This document shows, piece after piece, positions 1-11,305 of a stretch of 64,000 bases of DNA. Each line of letters starts with the position of its first letter. Position 1 is the first letter of the stretch. Position numbers and translations under genes: made by a program. The DNA is from Dokdonia sp. 4H-3-7-5 (GTDB lineage: Bacteria; Bacteroidota; Bacteroidia; Flavobacteriales; Flavobacteriaceae). The stretch spans positions 1,996,501 to 2,060,500 of the forward strand of contig NC_015496.1 in the NCBI RefSeq assembly GCF_000212355.1, given 5' to 3'. A model generated the notes under the pieces. It was not told the origin of the DNA, searched no databases, and saw only the letters and a list, made by a program, of their open reading frames with translations.

Positions 1-1110
1 CCAACGGCAACTATTTGTTTTGATAATATGTTTACAGTTGCTGGAAGCACATCGACCAACGGAACGATTGCTTGGACTACTAGTGGAACAGGTACCTATG
101 ACAATGCTACGGCAGAAAACCCAATATATACAGCGAGTACACAAGATGTAAGCGCTGGAGTAGTAACACTAACAAAGACAGTAACTGGAACAGGCGCTTG
201 TGCTTCGAGTACAGTATCTGCTTCAATAGCCTTAACGATTAGCGAAGAGCCAACAGTTGAAGCTGGAGCAGCTGCTTCTTTATGTTCTGATAATGGCGCA
301 TATATTTTAAGTGATGCTACCATCGGTGGTGGAGCTACTACGGGAACTTGGTCACTAACGACAAGTCCTGCAGGTGGTGATGGAGCATTAAGCTCAACTG
401 CTGCAACAGCTACTCCTGAGACAGTAACTTTTATAGCTACGGTACCTGGAGATTACATACTGACATTAACAAGTGACTTTACAGCACCTTGTGTTGCTGC
501 AACAGATACGGTAACCATTACTGTGGAAGATGAGCCAACAGTAGCAGTAGCATCACCAACGGCAACTATCTGTTTTGATGATATGTTTACGGTCGCTGGA
601 AGTACATCTACCAACGGAACAATTGCTTGGACTACTAGTGGAACAGGAACTTATGACAATGCTACGGCAGAGAATCCAATATACACTGCGAGTACAGAAG
701 ATGTAAGCGCAGGAGTAATAACACTTACCAAAACAGTAACTGGAACAGGAGCTTGTGCTTCGAGTACAGTATCTGCTTCAATAGCATTAACAATCAGTGA
801 AGAGCCAACGGTGGAAGCTGGAGCAACTGCTTCTTTATGTTCTGATAATGGCGCATATACTTTAAGTGATGCTACCATCGGTGGTGGAGCGACAATGGGA
901 ACTTGGTCACTAATGACCAGTCCTGCAGGTGGTGACGGAGCATTAAGCTCAACTGCTGCGACAGCTAACCCTGAAACAGTAACATTTACAGCTACGGTGC
1001 CTGGAGATTATGTATTGACATTATCAAGTGACTTTACAGCACCTTGTGTTGCTGCAACAGATACGGTGACCATTACCGTGGAAGATGAGCCAACAGTTGA
1101 CGCAGGACCA
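1..1110 (+). repeat. 555-bp tandem repeat inside the surface-protein gene
   Basis: Two near-identical 555-bp units (for instance TCTACCAACGGAAC-type segments recurring 555 bp apart) encode 185-residue domains. The first unit is already mid-repeat at base 1 (PTATICFD recurs at 556), so more copies may lie upstream. A third, diverged unit follows to about 1610. Confidence 0.85.
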
Positions 1111-4100
1111 GCTACAGCTGAAATTTGTGATGATGAAATGTATACAGTTGTAGGAGGTTTGTCTACCAACGGAACAATTGCTTGGACTACAAGTGGAACT
1201 GGTAATTTTTCAAGTACAACAGTTGATAATCCAATCTATACTCCAAGTACTTTAGATATTAATTCGGGATCAGTAACGCTTACGAAAACTCTTACGGGAT
1301 TAGGTGCTTGTTCTTCTTCAATAGTTTTTGATACTACAGTGCTTACAATTAATTTACTGCCAACACCAACAATTACAGCACCTAGTAATGTTTGTACAGG
1401 AGAGCCAGCACTAGATCTGACTACTGCAGTTTCACCTGCTTTTGCAACTGGAGGTGCAGGAACAACTATTACTATAGATGGTGTAGTAAATACAACCTTT
1501 GATCCAGCGGTTGAAACTCCTGGACCACACACAATAGAATATACTTTCGTAGACCCTGTTACTGGATGTACAAATTCCGTTACAACTACGATTATTGCTT
1601 GTGCTCCATCACTCGACCTTGTAAAAACAAGTGCTTATGCAGATACCAATGGAGATGGTGTGGTAAGTCCTGGAGATATGATTGCTTACACTTTTGTGGT
1701 AACAAACACGGGTAATGTAACAGTAACATCGATTGATGTGACAGATACTAATTTGACGCCAAGTTTAGTAGGTACGATTGCGAGTCTAGCTCCAATGGCC
1801 AACCAAACACTAACGGCTAGTTATACCATTACTCAGGCAGATGTAAATGCAGGAGAGGTAATCAATGAAGCGGTTGCTTCTGGTGAGGATCCAAATGGAA
1901 ATACGGTAAGTGATGATTCTGATTCTGGTAACCCAGCAGATGATTCTGGAGCTGGTGATGATGATACGGTAACTCCGCTACCATCTTCTTCAGAGCTTAC
2001 TCTTGTTAAGAGTTCTTCTTTTGATGCGGCTTCTAATAGTATTACCTATACGTATATCGTTGAGAATACTGGTAACACTACAGTAAATGACATTACGATT
2101 GCAGAGACTACATTTACAGGTACAGGAACAACACCAACGCCAGTTTATTCGGCTGGAGGTTTTGATCTAGATGGTGATTCAGATGCTTTTGATGCAAGTC
2201 CTGGAGATGTGTTACAGTTTACTGCTACTTATGTATTAACTCAAGCAGATATTGATTCTGGAGTTGTCGACAATGAAGCGCTTGCTAGCGGAACAGATCC
2301 AGCAGGAGCGACAGTAACAGATGCTTCTGATTCTGGTAATGCTGCAGATGATACTGGAGCTGGAGATGATACGACGAGTACTCCAATCCCTGCAATGCCA
2401 ATGATTGAGCTTGTAAAATCAAGTACGTATGTAGATAATGCTCCTGCCGGACTTACAGTAGGAGATCAAATCGATTATATCTACACGGTTGAAAACACCG
2501 GAAATGTAACTGCCAGTGATGTGACGGTAGCTGAGACTAGCTTCTCGGGAACTGGAACAACACCTACACCATTATACCAAATGGGTGGTGGTGATCTTGA
2601 TGGTGACGGTGATGCATTTGATGCAGCACCTGGTGATGTACTTACATTTACTGCGAGCTACATCTTAACACAAGATGACATCAACGCTGGAACGGTAGTA
2701 AACGAAGCAACAGCTTCGGCAACAGATCCAAGTGGAAACCCAGTAACAGATGCTTCTGATTCTGGTAACGCTGCTGACGATACTGGAGCTGATGATGATG
2801 CTACTGTGACGCTACTTCCTGTGGTGAGTGAGATAGCTTTCGCGAAAGCGGTATCGGCACTTACAGATACCAACGGCGACGGTCTTTTAGGAGCAGGAGA
2901 TCAAGTGATTTATACCTTCACAGTAACAAATACTGGAAGTACAACAGTTAGTAATCTTACTGTAAACGATGCAACGATAGGACTTAGTAATGCAGTGGTA
3001 ACGCCATCTACATTACAACCTACGGAGATGGGAAGTGTAACAGCCAACTATATCTTAACTCAGGCCGATGTAAATGCTGGGAATGTAGAAAACACAGCAA
3101 CGGCAACAGGAACAGATCCAAATGGAGCTGCTGTAACCGATGTGTCTGATAGTACAAATCCTAATGATGACGAAGGTCAACCAGGAAACTCAGATGCAGA
3201 TGCAGATGATACGAATGATCCAACGAACTTACCAATACCTGCAACACCTGCACTCGCTCTTGTAAAGACAAGTGCTTATGCAGATACCAATGGTGATGGA
3301 GTGGTAAGTCCTGGAGATATGATTGCTTATACCTTTGTGGTGACTAACACAGGTAATGTAACGGTAACATCGATTGATGTAACAGATACTAATTTGACGC
3401 CAAGTTTAGTAGGTACAATTGCGAGTCTAGCTCCAATGGCCAACCAAACACTAACGGCTAGTTACACCATTACTCAGGCAGATGTAAATGCTGGGCAGGT
3501 AATCAATGAAGCAGTTGCTTCTGGTGAGGATCCTAACGGAAATACGGTAAGTGATGATTCTGATTCTGGTAACCCAGCAGATGATTCTGGAGCTGGTGAT
3601 GATGATACGGTAACTCCGCTGCCATCTTCTTCAGGGCTTACTCTTGTTAAGAGTTCTTCTTTTGATGCGGCTACTAATAGTATTACTTATACCTATATCG
3701 TTGAGAATACTGGTAACACTACTGTAAATGACATTACGATAGCAGAAACTACATTTACAGGTACAGGAACAACACCAACGCCAGTTTATTCAGCTGGAGG
3801 TTTTGATTTGGATGGTGATGCAGATGCTTTTGATGCAAGTCCTGGAGATGTGCTACAGTTTACTGCTACTTATGTATTAACTCAAGCAGATATTGATGCT
3901 GGAGTTGTAGACAATGAAGCGCTTGCTAGCGGAACAGATCCAGCAGGAGCGACAGTAACAGATGCTTCTGATTCTGGTAATGCTGCAGATGATACTGGAG
4001 CTGGAGATGATACGACGAGTACTCCAATCCCTGCAATGCCAATGATTGAGCTTGTAAAATCAAGTACGTATGTAGATAATGCTCCTGCCGGACTTACAGT

Positions 4101-7100
4101 AGGAGATCAAATCGATTATATCTACACGGTTGAAAACACCGGAAATGTAACTGCCAGTGATGTGACGGTAGCTGAGACTAGCTTCTCGGGAACTGGAACA
4201 ACACCTACACCATTATACCAAATGGGTGGCGGAGATCTTGACGGTAATGGTGACGCATTTGATGCAGCACCTGGCGATGTACTTACATTTACTGCGAGCT
4301 ATATTTTAACACAAGATGATATCAATGCTGGAACGGTAGTGAACGAAGCAACAGCTTCGGCAACAGATCCAAGTGGTAACCCAGTAACAGATGCTTCTGA
4401 TTCTGGTAACGCTGCTGACGATACTGGAGCTGATGATGATGCTACTGTAACGCCACTTCCTGTGGTGAGTGAGATTGCTTTCGCGAAATCGGTATCGGCA
4501 CTTACAGATACCAACGGCGATGGTTTATTAGGAGCAGGAGATCAAGTGACTTATACCTTTACAGTAACAAATACTGGAAGTACAACAGTTAGTAATCTTA
4601 CAGTAAACGATGCAACGATAGGACTTAGTAATGCAGTGGTAACTCCATCTACGTTACAACCTACGGAGATGGGAAGTGTAACAGCCAACTATATCTTAAC
4701 TCAGGCCGATGTAAATGCTGGGAATGTAGAAAACACAGCAACGGCAACAGGAACAGATCCAAATGGAGTTGCTGTAACCGATGTGTCTGATAGTGCAAAT
4801 CCTAATGATGACGAAGGTCAACCAGGAAACTCAGATGCAGATGCAGATGATACGAATGATCCAACGAACTTACCAATACCTGCAACACCTGCTTTAGCTC
4901 TTGTAAAGACTAGTGCTTATGCAGATACCAATGGTGATGGTGTGGTAAGTCCTGGAGATATGATTGCTTACACTTTTGTGGTAACTAACACAGGTAATGT
5001 AACGGTAACATCGATTGATGTGACAGATACTAATTTGACGCCAAGTTTAGTAGGTACGATTGCGAGTCTAGCTCCAATGGCCAATCAAACACTAACGGCT
5101 AGTTATACCATTACTCAGGCAGATGTAAACGCAGGAGAGGTGATCAATGAAGCGGTTGCTTCTGGTGAGGATCCTAACGGAAATACGGTAAGTGATGATT
5201 CTGATTCTGGTAACCCAGCAGATGATTCTGGAGCTGGTGATGATGATACGGTAACTCCGCTACCATCTTCTTCAGAGCTTACTCTTGTTAAGAGTTCAAG
5301 TATAGACATTGCGTCAAATACAATTACTTACACATACACTGTAGAGAATACTGGGAATGTAGCAGTATTTGATATAGTACTTGTTGAAACGGCCTTCTCA
5401 GGAACTGGTACTACGCCTGTACCTGTATATACAGGAGGCGGAGTTGATTTAGATGGCGATGCAGATGCTTTTGATGCAAGCCCAGGAGATATGCTCTTCT
5501 TTGCAGCTAGCTACTTGCTAACGCAAATTGATATTGATGCTGGAGTAGTTACAAATCAAGCTGAAGTAAACGGTACATCTCCAAATGGAGCGACAGTATC
5601 TGATGAGTCTGATTCTGGCAACGATGGTGATAATACTGGTAATGATAATGATCCTACTAATACATTTATACCTCAAGATGCAAGTATGAATCTTGATAAG
5701 ATTGGAGTTCTTGAGGATGGAGGTGATGGATTACAAGCTGGTGATATTATTACATACACATTTACTCTAACAAATACTGGAACAACAACAGTTGCAAATC
5801 CGGTACTAACAGATCAATTACTTGGAGGTGTTATTGCAGGTCCTGATTCGGGAGATGTAAGTAACGTGTCTGTTCTTGATGTAGATGAAGTGTGGATTTA
5901 CACAGCGACCTACGCATTAACACAAGATGATGTAGATGCTGGAATGGTCGTGAATACAGCAACTATTGCTGGAAGCGCACCTAACGGAGAACCTGTGGTA
6001 GACACATCTGATGATCCGAACGATAACACTAACGTTGATCCTAATACAGATGGTAATCCTGATGACCCAACAATTGTTGATTTCGGATGTATGCCTAATA
6101 TATCTCTGTTTAAAGAAGATATCGCATTTAGTGGTGACGTTACAAACCCAGTCCCAGGTGATATTATTACTTGGCAATTTACAGCTGTAAATACGGGTAA
6201 CATTACGTTATTAAATGCAGAGATATTTGACGCACTTCTTGGAGGATTTGTTGGTGAATTTGAAGAAATATTAGTTGGACAATCTCTAACAACCACACAA
6301 ACATATACTATCACACAAGATGATATTGATACGGGTTACGTGCTCAATACTGCATTTATTGTTGCAGACCCTGTGGGAGCAGATTGTGATGAAGTAAGAG
6401 ATGTTTCTCATGATAGAGACTTTGCAACAAGTGGAGTTGATTCTGATGGAGATGGTGATCCTTCTAATGATGTTCTAGTAGATTCTGATGGAGATGGAGA
6501 TCCTGATAACGATACGGAAGTGTTCTTGCAGCAAAATCCAGTGATTGTTATAACTAAAACGTTCGTTTATTTAGATACAAATGGTAATGGCTCTATAGAC
6601 TTGGGTGATCAATTACAATATAACTTTGTCGTAGTTAATAACGGAAATGTTACTATTACAGATGTTGTTGTAAATGATCCATTATTAGGTGGTATTGTTG
6701 GAGTGATTGATGTACTCACACCTTCTGATACAGGTAATGTAACTGCTACTTATAACTTAACACAGGCGGATATTGATACAGGAAGTGTTACTAATACAGC
6801 CACGGCTATTGGTAATGATCCATTTGATAACGATGTTACCTCTGCAGATACAGTTGTATTTGATATAGATGATATGGGAGGTATTGATTTAGTAAAAGCA
6901 GCCCAGCTACAAGACACGAACAATAGTAACACCGTAGATGTGGGAGATGAAATCTTATATATGTTTACAGTTACTAATACTGGGAATGTAACAGTCACTA
7001 ATGTTGAAATAAACGATAGTACAATCGGAGTAAGTAACCTACCTATTGTGCCTAGTACATTGCAGCCTGGAGAAAGTGGAATTGCAGTAGATGCATATGT

Positions 7101-7947
7101 CCTTACACTAGATGATGTCATGGTAGGAATGATTATAAACTCGGCAGAAGCAAGTGCGATAGATGCAATGGGGCAGCCGCTTATGGATGTGTCGGATAGT
7201 GCTAATCCTGCAGACGATACTGGAGCAGGAGATGACCCTACGGTAACAATGTTTGAAGTAGCTAATATTTCTTTACAGAAAATGGGAGAATACATTGATA
7301 CTAACCTCAATAATATAGTAGATCAAGGTGACCGTATTGAATACATGTTTACTGTGACAAATACTGGTAACACACCATTGTTTGATGTAAGTGTCGACGA
7401 TAGCTTAGTAGAGGTAGATGGAGGTCCAATTGATCTCGCAATAGGGGAGACTGACAGTTCTACATTCAGCGCTAGTTATATTCTTACTAATGAGGATGTG
7501 GCCAACGGAAGTGTTTTAAACACAGCTACTGTAACTGCAAGAACTGCAAATGGAGCCATTGTAACAGATGTTTCAGATGATCCTACAAACCCTACAGATA
7601 ATGATGAGAATAATGATGGTGAACCAGATGATCCTACTATTACAGTATTGGATGTAGAGCAAGATTTGGAAATATTCAATGAAATTTCTCCAAATGGCGA
7701 TGGTGTAAATGAAACCTTTGTTATTCAAGGATTACAAAATTATCCTAACAATGTTCTTCGCATTTATAACAGATGGGGTAATGTTGTTTTTGAAGAAGCA
7801 AACTATCAAAATAACTTTGATGGTACTTCAAATGGTCGAGCAACAGTTGAAAGAGGTGAGAAACTGCCAGTAGGAACATATTATTATCTTTTAGACCTTA
7901 ATGATGGAAGTTCAGGTCGTGCAGGATGGTTATATATAAACAGATAA
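1..7947 (+). CDS. Giant DUF11-repeat surface protein, T9SS type B cargo (5' end outside window)
   Basis: The reading frame is open from base 1, so the start lies upstream; 2648 residues are visible. It begins with two almost identical 185-residue units (555-bp period, about 1-555 and 556-1110) and a diverged third, Ig/PKD-like with paired Cys. A long series of DUF11-type beta domains follows, each with a strand like LVKTS, an Asp-rich loop (DTNGDG), TNTGN and a TQADVNAG segment. A four-domain block of 1641 bp is repeated almost exactly at about 1610-3250 and 3251-4891, then partly again to about 5300. Near 6430-6520 are DSDGDGD stretches resembling thrombospondin type 3 calcium loops. The last ~95 residues ([28 protein letters not shown]) match the gliding-motility/CHU_C type B sorting domain of T9SS cargo. 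Probably a secreted, cell-surface adhesin; the ligand is unknown. Confidence 0.9.
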   Translation, partial: PTATICFDNMFTVAGSTSTNGTIAWTTSGTGTYDNATAENPIYTASTQDVSAGVVTLTKTVTGTGACASSTVSASIALTISEEPTVEAGAAASLCSDNGAYILSDATIGGGATTGTWSLTTSPAGGDGALSSTAATATPETVTFIATVPGDYILTLTSDFTAPCVAATDTVTITVEDEPTVAVASPTATICFDDMFTVAGSTSTNGTIAWTTSGTGTYDNATAENPIYTASTEDVSAGVITLTKTVTGTGACASSTVSASIALTISEEPTVEAGATASLCSDNGAYTLSDATIGGGATMGTWSLMTSPAGGDGALSSTAATANPETVTFTATVPGDYVLTLSSDFTAPCVAATDTVTITVEDEPTVDAGPATAEICDDEMYTVVGGLSTNGTIAWTTSGTGNFSSTTVDNPIYTPSTLDINSGSVTLTKTLTGLGACSSSIVFDTTVLTINLLPTPTITAPSNVCTGEPALDLTTAVSPAFATGGAGTTITIDGVVNTTFDPAVETPGPHTIEYTFVDPVTGCTNSVTTTIIACAPSLDLVKTSAYADTNGDGVVSPGDMIAYTFVVTNTGNVTVTSIDVTDTNLTPSLVGTIASLAPMANQTLTASYTITQADVNAGEVINEAVASGEDPNGNTVSDDSDSGNPADDSGAGDDDTVTPLPSSSELTLVKSSSFDAASNSITYTYIVENTGNTTVNDITIAETTFTGTGTTPTPVYSAGGFDLDGDSDAFDASPGDVLQFTATYVLTQADIDSGVVDNEALASGTDPAGATVTDASDSGNAADDTGAGDDTTSTPIPAMPMIELVKSSTYVDNAPAGLTVGDQIDYIYTVENTGNVTASDVTVAETSFSGTGTTPTPLYQMGGGDLDGDGDAFDAAPGDVLTFTASYILTQDDINAGTVVNEATASATDPSGNPVTDASDSGNAADDTGADDDATVTLLPVVSEIAFAKAVSALTDTNGDGLLGAGDQVIYTFTVTNTGSTTVSNLTVNDATIGLSNAVVTPSTLQPTEMGSVTANYILTQADVNAGNVENTATATGTDPNGAAVTDVSDSTNPNDDEGQPGNSDADADDTNDPTNLPIPATPALALVKTSAYADTNGDGVVSPGDMIAYTFVVTNTGNVTVTSIDVTDTNLTPSLVGTIASLAPMANQTLTASYTITQADVNAGQVINEAVASGEDPNGNTVSDDSDSGNPADDSGAGDDDTVTPLPSSSGLTLVKSSSFDAATNSITYTYIVENTGNTTVNDITIAETTFTGTGTTPTPVYSAGGFDLDGDADAFDASPGDVLQFTATYVLTQADIDAGVVDNEALASGTDPAGATVTDASDSGNAADDTGAGDDTTSTPIPAMPMIELVKSSTYVDNAPAGLTVGDQIDYIYTVENTGNVTASDVTVAETSFSGTGTTPTPLYQMGGGDLDGNGDAFDAAPGDVLTFTASYILTQDDINAGTVVNEATASATDPSGNPVTDASDSGNAADDTGADDDATVTPLPVVSEIAFAKSVSALTDTNGDGLLGAGDQVTYTFTVTNTGSTTVSNLTVNDATIGLSNAVVTPSTLQPTEMGSVTANYILTQADVNAGNVENTATATGTDPNGVAVTDVSDSANPNDDEGQPGNSDADADDTNDPTNLPIPATPALALVKTSAYADTNGDGVVSPGDMIAYTFVVTNTGNVTVTSIDVTDTNLTPSLVGTIASLAPMANQTLTASYTITQADVNAGEVINEAVASGEDPNGNTVSDDSDSGNPADDSGAGDDDTVTPLPSSSELTLVKSSSIDIASNTITYTYTVENTGNVAVFDIVLVETAFSGTGTTPVPVYTGGGVDLDGDADAFDASPGDMLFFAASYLLTQIDIDAGVVTNQAEVNGTSPNGATVSDESDSGNDGDNTGNDNDPTNTFIPQDASMNLDKIGVLEDGGDGLQAGDIITYTFTLTNTGTTTVANPVLTDQLLGGVIAGPDSGDVSNVSVLDVDEVWIYTATYALTQDDVDAGMVVNTATIAGSAPNGEPVVDTSDDPNDNTNVDPNTDGNPDDPTIVDFGCMPNISLFKEDIAFSGDVTNPVPGDIITWQFTAVNTGNITLLNAEIFDALLGGFVGEFEEILVGQSLTTTQTYTITQDDIDTGYVLNTAFIVADPVGADCDEVRDVSHDRDFATSGVDSDGDGDPSNDVLVDSDGDGDPDNDTEVFLQQNPVIVITKTFVYLDTNGNGSIDLGDQLQYNFVVVNNGNVTITDVVVNDPLLGGIVGVIDVLTPSDTGNVTATYNLTQADIDTGSVTNTATAIGNDPFDNDVTSADTVVFDIDDMGGIDLVKAAQLQDTNNSNTVDVGDEILYMFTVTNTGNVTVTNVEINDSTIGVSNLPIVPSTLQPGESGIAVDAYVLTLDDVMVGMIINSAEASAIDAMGQPLMDVSDSANPADDTGAGDDPTVTMFEVANISLQKMGEYIDTNLNNIVDQGDRIEYMFTVTNTGNTPLFDVSVDDSLVEVDGGPIDLAIGETDSSTFSASYILTNEDVANGSVLNTATVTARTANGAIVTDVSDDPTNPTDNDENNDGEPDDPTITVLDVEQDLEIFNEISPNGDGVNETFVIQGLQNYPNNVLRIYNRWGNVVFEEANYQNNFDGTSNGRATVERGEKLPVGTYYYLLDLNDGSSGRAGWLYINR
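2836..2849. repeat. Palindrome GCTTTCGCGAAAGC, copy 1 (in gene)
   Basis: Perfect 14-bp palindrome in the DUF11 gene, read as AFAKA at the first beta strand of a domain ([17 protein letters not shown]). Sister domains have [16 protein letters not shown] there, so the palindrome overlays an existing strand with nearly the same length. Confidence 0.9.
4477..4490. repeat. One-base variant of the palindrome in the sister repeat copy
   Basis: GCTTTCGCGAAATC, exactly 1641 bp after copy 1, in the same position of the duplicated block; the single G-to-T change turns AFAKA into AFAKS. Confidence 0.85.
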
Positions 7948-7979
7948 TTTAAGGTGTATAAGCACTAAAAATAAAAAGT

Positions 7980-8894
7980 ATGAATGTAAAGCTTAGAGTA
8001 TTAATAGTAGGTTTATTAGGTCTATCCTTCCAAACGCTATTTGCGCAGCAAGATCCCCAGTTTACACAATATATGTACAATACATTGAGTGTAAATCCAG
8101 CATATGCTGGATCTAGAGGTCACGCTTCTGCGATTGGGGTGTTGAGATCGCAATGGGTTGGTCTTGATGGAGCTCCTAGAACACAGACTTTTTCCTTAGA
8201 CACTCCAATTGGTGAACATGTAGGTCTTGGTTTGGCAATAGCAAACGATGAACTTGGTCCCTCTAAGGAAACGTATCTAGATCTTAATTTTTCATATACG
8301 ATAATGACTTCAGACACTCGTAAGCTTTCGTTTGGGTTAAAAGGAGGTGGGCGTTTCTTAGATATTGATTTTTCTAAGGGTAATGCTCAAAGTCAAGATG
8401 TACTTTTTCAAAATAATGTGAGTGAATTTTTACCTACTCTAGGAGCAGGTGTCTATTGGCATAATGATCGTAACTATCTTGGGTTTTCAATCCCAAATTT
8501 ATTTACAGATCAAACCTATGATGATATACAGCAAACTGTAGCTGCCGAAAGACTTCACTTATTTATAATAGGAGGTATTGTTACAGATCTTAGTAGTACG
8601 ACAAAATTTAAACCAGCTTTCCTTGTAAAGAGTGTTACGGGAGCTCCGCTTATTGTGGATTTATCTGCAAATTTTATGTTTTATGAAAAGCTGAGATTAG
8701 GGCTTTCTTATAGATGGGATGATTCTGTAAGTGGTCTTGCAGGATTCCAGATAACACCACAGCTACTGGTAGGGTATTCTTATGATTATACTACTACAGA
8801 ACTACAGCGATTTAATACTGGAAGCCATGAGATTACAATGAGATTTGATCTTATCTCAAAAACAAAGAAAATTAAATCACCTCGTTTCTTTTAA
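7980..8894 (+). CDS. PorP/SprF family T9SS outer membrane protein
   Basis: 304 residues. A signal peptide (about 1-23, ending LFAQ) is followed by the family signature QDPQFTQYMYNTLSVNPAYAG and a chain of amphipathic beta strands ending in aromatic residues, as in an outer-membrane barrel. PorP/SprF proteins are T9SS-associated, and paralogues are usually encoded beside a large type B cargo protein whose secretion or anchoring they serve. Here the gene starts 32 bp after such a cargo gene and 10 bp before an OmpA/PD40 gene, so the three are probably one operon. Which paralogue it is cannot be told from sequence alone. Confidence 0.9.
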   Translation: MNVKLRVLIVGLLGLSFQTLFAQQDPQFTQYMYNTLSVNPAYAGSRGHASAIGVLRSQWVGLDGAPRTQTFSLDTPIGEHVGLGLAIANDELGPSKETYLDLNFSYTIMTSDTRKLSFGLKGGGRFLDIDFSKGNAQSQDVLFQNNVSEFLPTLGAGVYWHNDRNYLGFSIPNLFTDQTYDDIQQTVAAERLHLFIIGGIVTDLSSTTKFKPAFLVKSVTGAPLIVDLSANFMFYEKLRLGLSYRWDDSVSGLAGFQITPQLLVGYSYDYTTTELQRFNTGSHEITMRFDLISKTKKIKSPRFF

Positions 8895-8904
8895 ATTATA
8901 AATA

Positions 8905-10863
8905 ATGACAAAGAATATTACGATACTTCTGCTACTTTTTTCTGTCTCTCTCTTTGCACAGAAAACATATAAAAACGCAGATAAGTTATTTGAACAAATG
9001 CGCTATGTTGAAGCGGCAGCTGTCTATGAGAAAGCAATAGATAGAGGAGATAATTTTATGGTTCTTCTGCAGAAGGCTGGAGATTCATATTACTTCAATA
9101 CTAATATGGAGGAGGCTTATAAGTGGTATGATCTGCTTGTGAGTCAATATAGAGATGAAGTCGATGCTGAGTATTTATTTCGATTTGCACACTCACTTCA
9201 AGGTATTGGGGATTATAAAGCGGCAAAAAAGTGGATGAAAGCTTTCGCGAAAGCGTCAACTAAAAATGATAAACGTATTGATGATTATGCTCAGAAAGAA
9301 CGCACTCTGGCAGATGTGCTAGCGATTCCTGCGCAATTTGAGCTTAAAAACTTGTCAATAAATACAGCGTATTCAGATTTTGGACCTGCATATTATGGAA
9401 ATAAACTTGTGTACTCATCTGCTGTGGATACGTCTTATTATATCAAAAGAAGGTATCATTGGAACGATCAGCCATTTTTAGATTTTTATATAGGACAAAT
9501 AAACGCTGCCGAGAATGAAGTAAAAAGAGAAAAAATATTTTCTAAGATTATAAATACAAAATATCACGAGGCTACAATTGCTTTTACTAATGATGGTAAT
9601 CGTATTTACTTTACTAGAAATAACTATGATGGAGATTTAAAAAGAGGAGAGGATGGAATTAGCCATCTTAAATTATATACTGCGGTTAGGAATGACAGTC
9701 TAGATAGAAAGGACGACTGGAGTGATGTGCGTGAACTGCCATTTAATAGTAAGGATTACTCTACGGGTCATCCTACGCTTAGTGAAGATGGTAGTAAACT
9801 TTATTTTGTGTCAGACATGCCAGGAACAATAGGCGCTACAGATATATTTGTAGTAGATATATTGGGGGATAATACATATTCTACACCTCGAAATCTAGGG
9901 CCAAAAGTGAATACATCAGGAAGAGAAATGTTTCCTTTTATTGCAAAGGGAGTGATGTACTTTGCTTCGGATGGACATTTAGGTGTTGGTGGATTAGATG
10001 TTTTTGAAAGTAATATGGATAATGATTTATTCTCGGACCCTCGTAACCTAGGTAAGCCACTTAACAGTAAGTTGGATGATTTTGGTTTCATTATTAACGA
10101 AGAAGGAGAGCAAGGTTTTGTATGTTCAAACAGAGAAGGAGGAGTAGGCGATGATGATATTTATGCAATACAGCGTATTGCTCCTGAAGATGTTGTAAAC
10201 GATTGTAAGCAACTTGTTAAAGGGTATGTGATTAACGCACGTACGCAAGAGCGTATAGCGGATGCTACAGTTTCTTTATTTGGGGAGAATGGAGTTAAGC
10301 TTTCTGAAACCGTAAGTAAAAGGAATGGAGATTATGTTTTTAATTTTGACCTTGACTGTGCTGAGCAATATGATATAAAAGTGAATAAATTAGGGTACAC
10401 TCCTAATTCAAAAAATATTGTTACTTCTAGTATCTCATCAGAAACTGTAGTTCCCTTAGATCTTGAAACGCTAAGTGAACTTATTGTGGAAGATGGAGGT
10501 CTACTTAAAATTAAGGTTGGAATTATATTCTTTGATCTCAATAAGGACTACATACGTCCAGACGCTGCTATGGAGCTCAATAAGATTGTAACACTGTTGT
10601 CTCAACAACCATCTATAGAGATTAGAATAGAATCTCATACGGATGCCCGCGCAGATGATAATTATAATATGGAGCTCTCGCAAAGAAGGGCTATATCAAC
10701 CAAAAATTACTTAATAAGACAAGGAATAGCAAAGGAGAGAATATTGTCTGCTCAAGGCTTTGGAGAAACGCAATTGCTTAATGATTGTTCTAATGGAGTG
10801 CAATGCGATGAAGTGCAGCATCAAATTAATAGAAGGTCAGAGTTTATTATAGAGAAAATGTAA
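8905..10863 (+). CDS. OmpA-family protein with TPR and PD40 beta-propeller (PorE-like)
   Basis: 652 residues with a signal peptide (ends SLFAQ). TPR-like helices (about 20-130) come first, then WD40/PD40-type repeats (about 150-430; GHPTLSEDGSKLYFVSD and MPGTIGATDIFV are typical). A carboxypeptidase-regulatory-like beta domain (about 440-520) and an OmpA peptidoglycan-binding domain (about 540-652, with SHTDARADDNYNMELSQRRA) complete it. This order is that of Bacteroidota T9SS-associated periplasmic/outer-membrane proteins such as PorE, which tether the secretion machinery to peptidoglycan. As the last gene before a strong terminator, it closes the cargo/PorP/OmpA set. A perfect palindrome (9241) encodes AFAKA at about residues 113-117, just past the TPR region. 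Confidence 0.88.
   Translation: MTKNITILLLLFSVSLFAQKTYKNADKLFEQMRYVEAAAVYEKAIDRGDNFMVLLQKAGDSYYFNTNMEEAYKWYDLLVSQYRDEVDAEYLFRFAHSLQGIGDYKAAKKWMKAFAKASTKNDKRIDDYAQKERTLADVLAIPAQFELKNLSINTAYSDFGPAYYGNKLVYSSAVDTSYYIKRRYHWNDQPFLDFYIGQINAAENEVKREKIFSKIINTKYHEATIAFTNDGNRIYFTRNNYDGDLKRGEDGISHLKLYTAVRNDSLDRKDDWSDVRELPFNSKDYSTGHPTLSEDGSKLYFVSDMPGTIGATDIFVVDILGDNTYSTPRNLGPKVNTSGREMFPFIAKGVMYFASDGHLGVGGLDVFESNMDNDLFSDPRNLGKPLNSKLDDFGFIINEEGEQGFVCSNREGGVGDDDIYAIQRIAPEDVVNDCKQLVKGYVINARTQERIADATVSLFGENGVKLSETVSKRNGDYVFNFDLDCAEQYDIKVNKLGYTPNSKNIVTSSISSETVVPLDLETLSELIVEDGGLLKIKVGIIFFDLNKDYIRPDAAMELNKIVTLLSQQPSIEIRIESHTDARADDNYNMELSQRRAISTKNYLIRQGIAKERILSAQGFGETQLLNDCSNGVQCDEVQHQINRRSEFIIEKM
9241..9254. repeat. 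Palindrome GCTTTCGCGAAAGC, copy 2 (in gene)
   Basis: Perfect copy in the OmpA/PD40 gene, read as AFAKA within MKAFAKASTKN, in a Lys/Ala-rich helical stretch near the end of the TPR part. Confidence 0.9.
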
Positions 10864-10896
10864 GTATTCAGCAACATACTATTAGTTATTTTAAAG

Positions 10897-10930
10897 AAAA
10901 GCTCTCAAATAAAATTGAGAGCTTTTTTTT
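10897..10930 (+). terminator. Rho-independent terminator after the OmpA gene
   Basis: Stem AAAAGCTCTCAA / TTGAGAGCTTTT with a short loop, followed by a T run; 34 bp after the stop codon. Confidence 0.9.
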
Positions 10931-11305
10931 GCTTTGTCAAGAACTAGTATTTTCCAATTTTACAGGTGTTTTTTCTTAGTAAAAAACTCAAGATATAGAA
11001 AAGACTATTTATTTTTTCACAATAATGAGGTGTTTCTATTAAAAAAGTATCAAGGTAGTAAGAAATTACAGCATACTTTCATATACTTGCTTTCTCAAAA
11101 GATTTCACAATAACGTGAAGTAATTATTTTGTGATAGAATTAGAAGTATTTCATGCGAATTTTAGCGAAAGCACGCTACTTTAGAGATTACATACTAAAA
11201 TAATTGTAATTAAAATAAGACGATGCTTTTCTATATTTGTTACAGTTAATCTAATTAATTACTATATTTAACCCTTTACTAATTTAAACTTTAAGATCAA
11301 GAGCA
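10931..11305. other. 375-bp intergenic region upstream of the exbB operon
   Basis: No ORF of note. It holds two copies of TTTCACAATAA (11025-11035 and 11103-11113). The second is part of an inverted repeat TTCAC-N6-GTGAA (11104-11119), and an inverted-orientation half TTGTGA follows at about 11130. A promoter -7 box lies at 11232. The repeats could be operator sites; nothing else is recognisable. Confidence 0.5.
11232..11239 (+). promoter_or_regulatory. Candidate -7 box TATATTTG for the exbB operon
   Basis: Exact match to the Bacteroidota TAnnTTTG element, 66 bp before the exbB start. No clear TTTG -33 box is seen at the usual distance. Confidence 0.5.

Larger units (their letters stand above)
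1610..5300 (+). repeat. 1641-bp tandem repeat of a four-domain DUF11 block
   Basis: Two full copies (about 1610-3250 and 3251-4891) and about 410 bp of a third. Each full copy encodes four DUF11 domains that begin [22 protein letters not shown] and VSALTDTN. The copies differ by scattered, mainly silent bases, which implies recent duplication or gene conversion. One difference alters the palindrome at 2836 versus 4477. Confidence 0.9.

Noticed and set aside
96-878. Leftward open frames opposite the DUF11 repeats
   Set aside because: They recur with the repeat period and are shadows of the low-stop repetitive coding strand.
1610-5300. CRISPR-like or mobile-element repeats
   Set aside because: The repeats are long, tandem, in frame and encode DUF11 domains; no spacers, terminal repeats or transposase.
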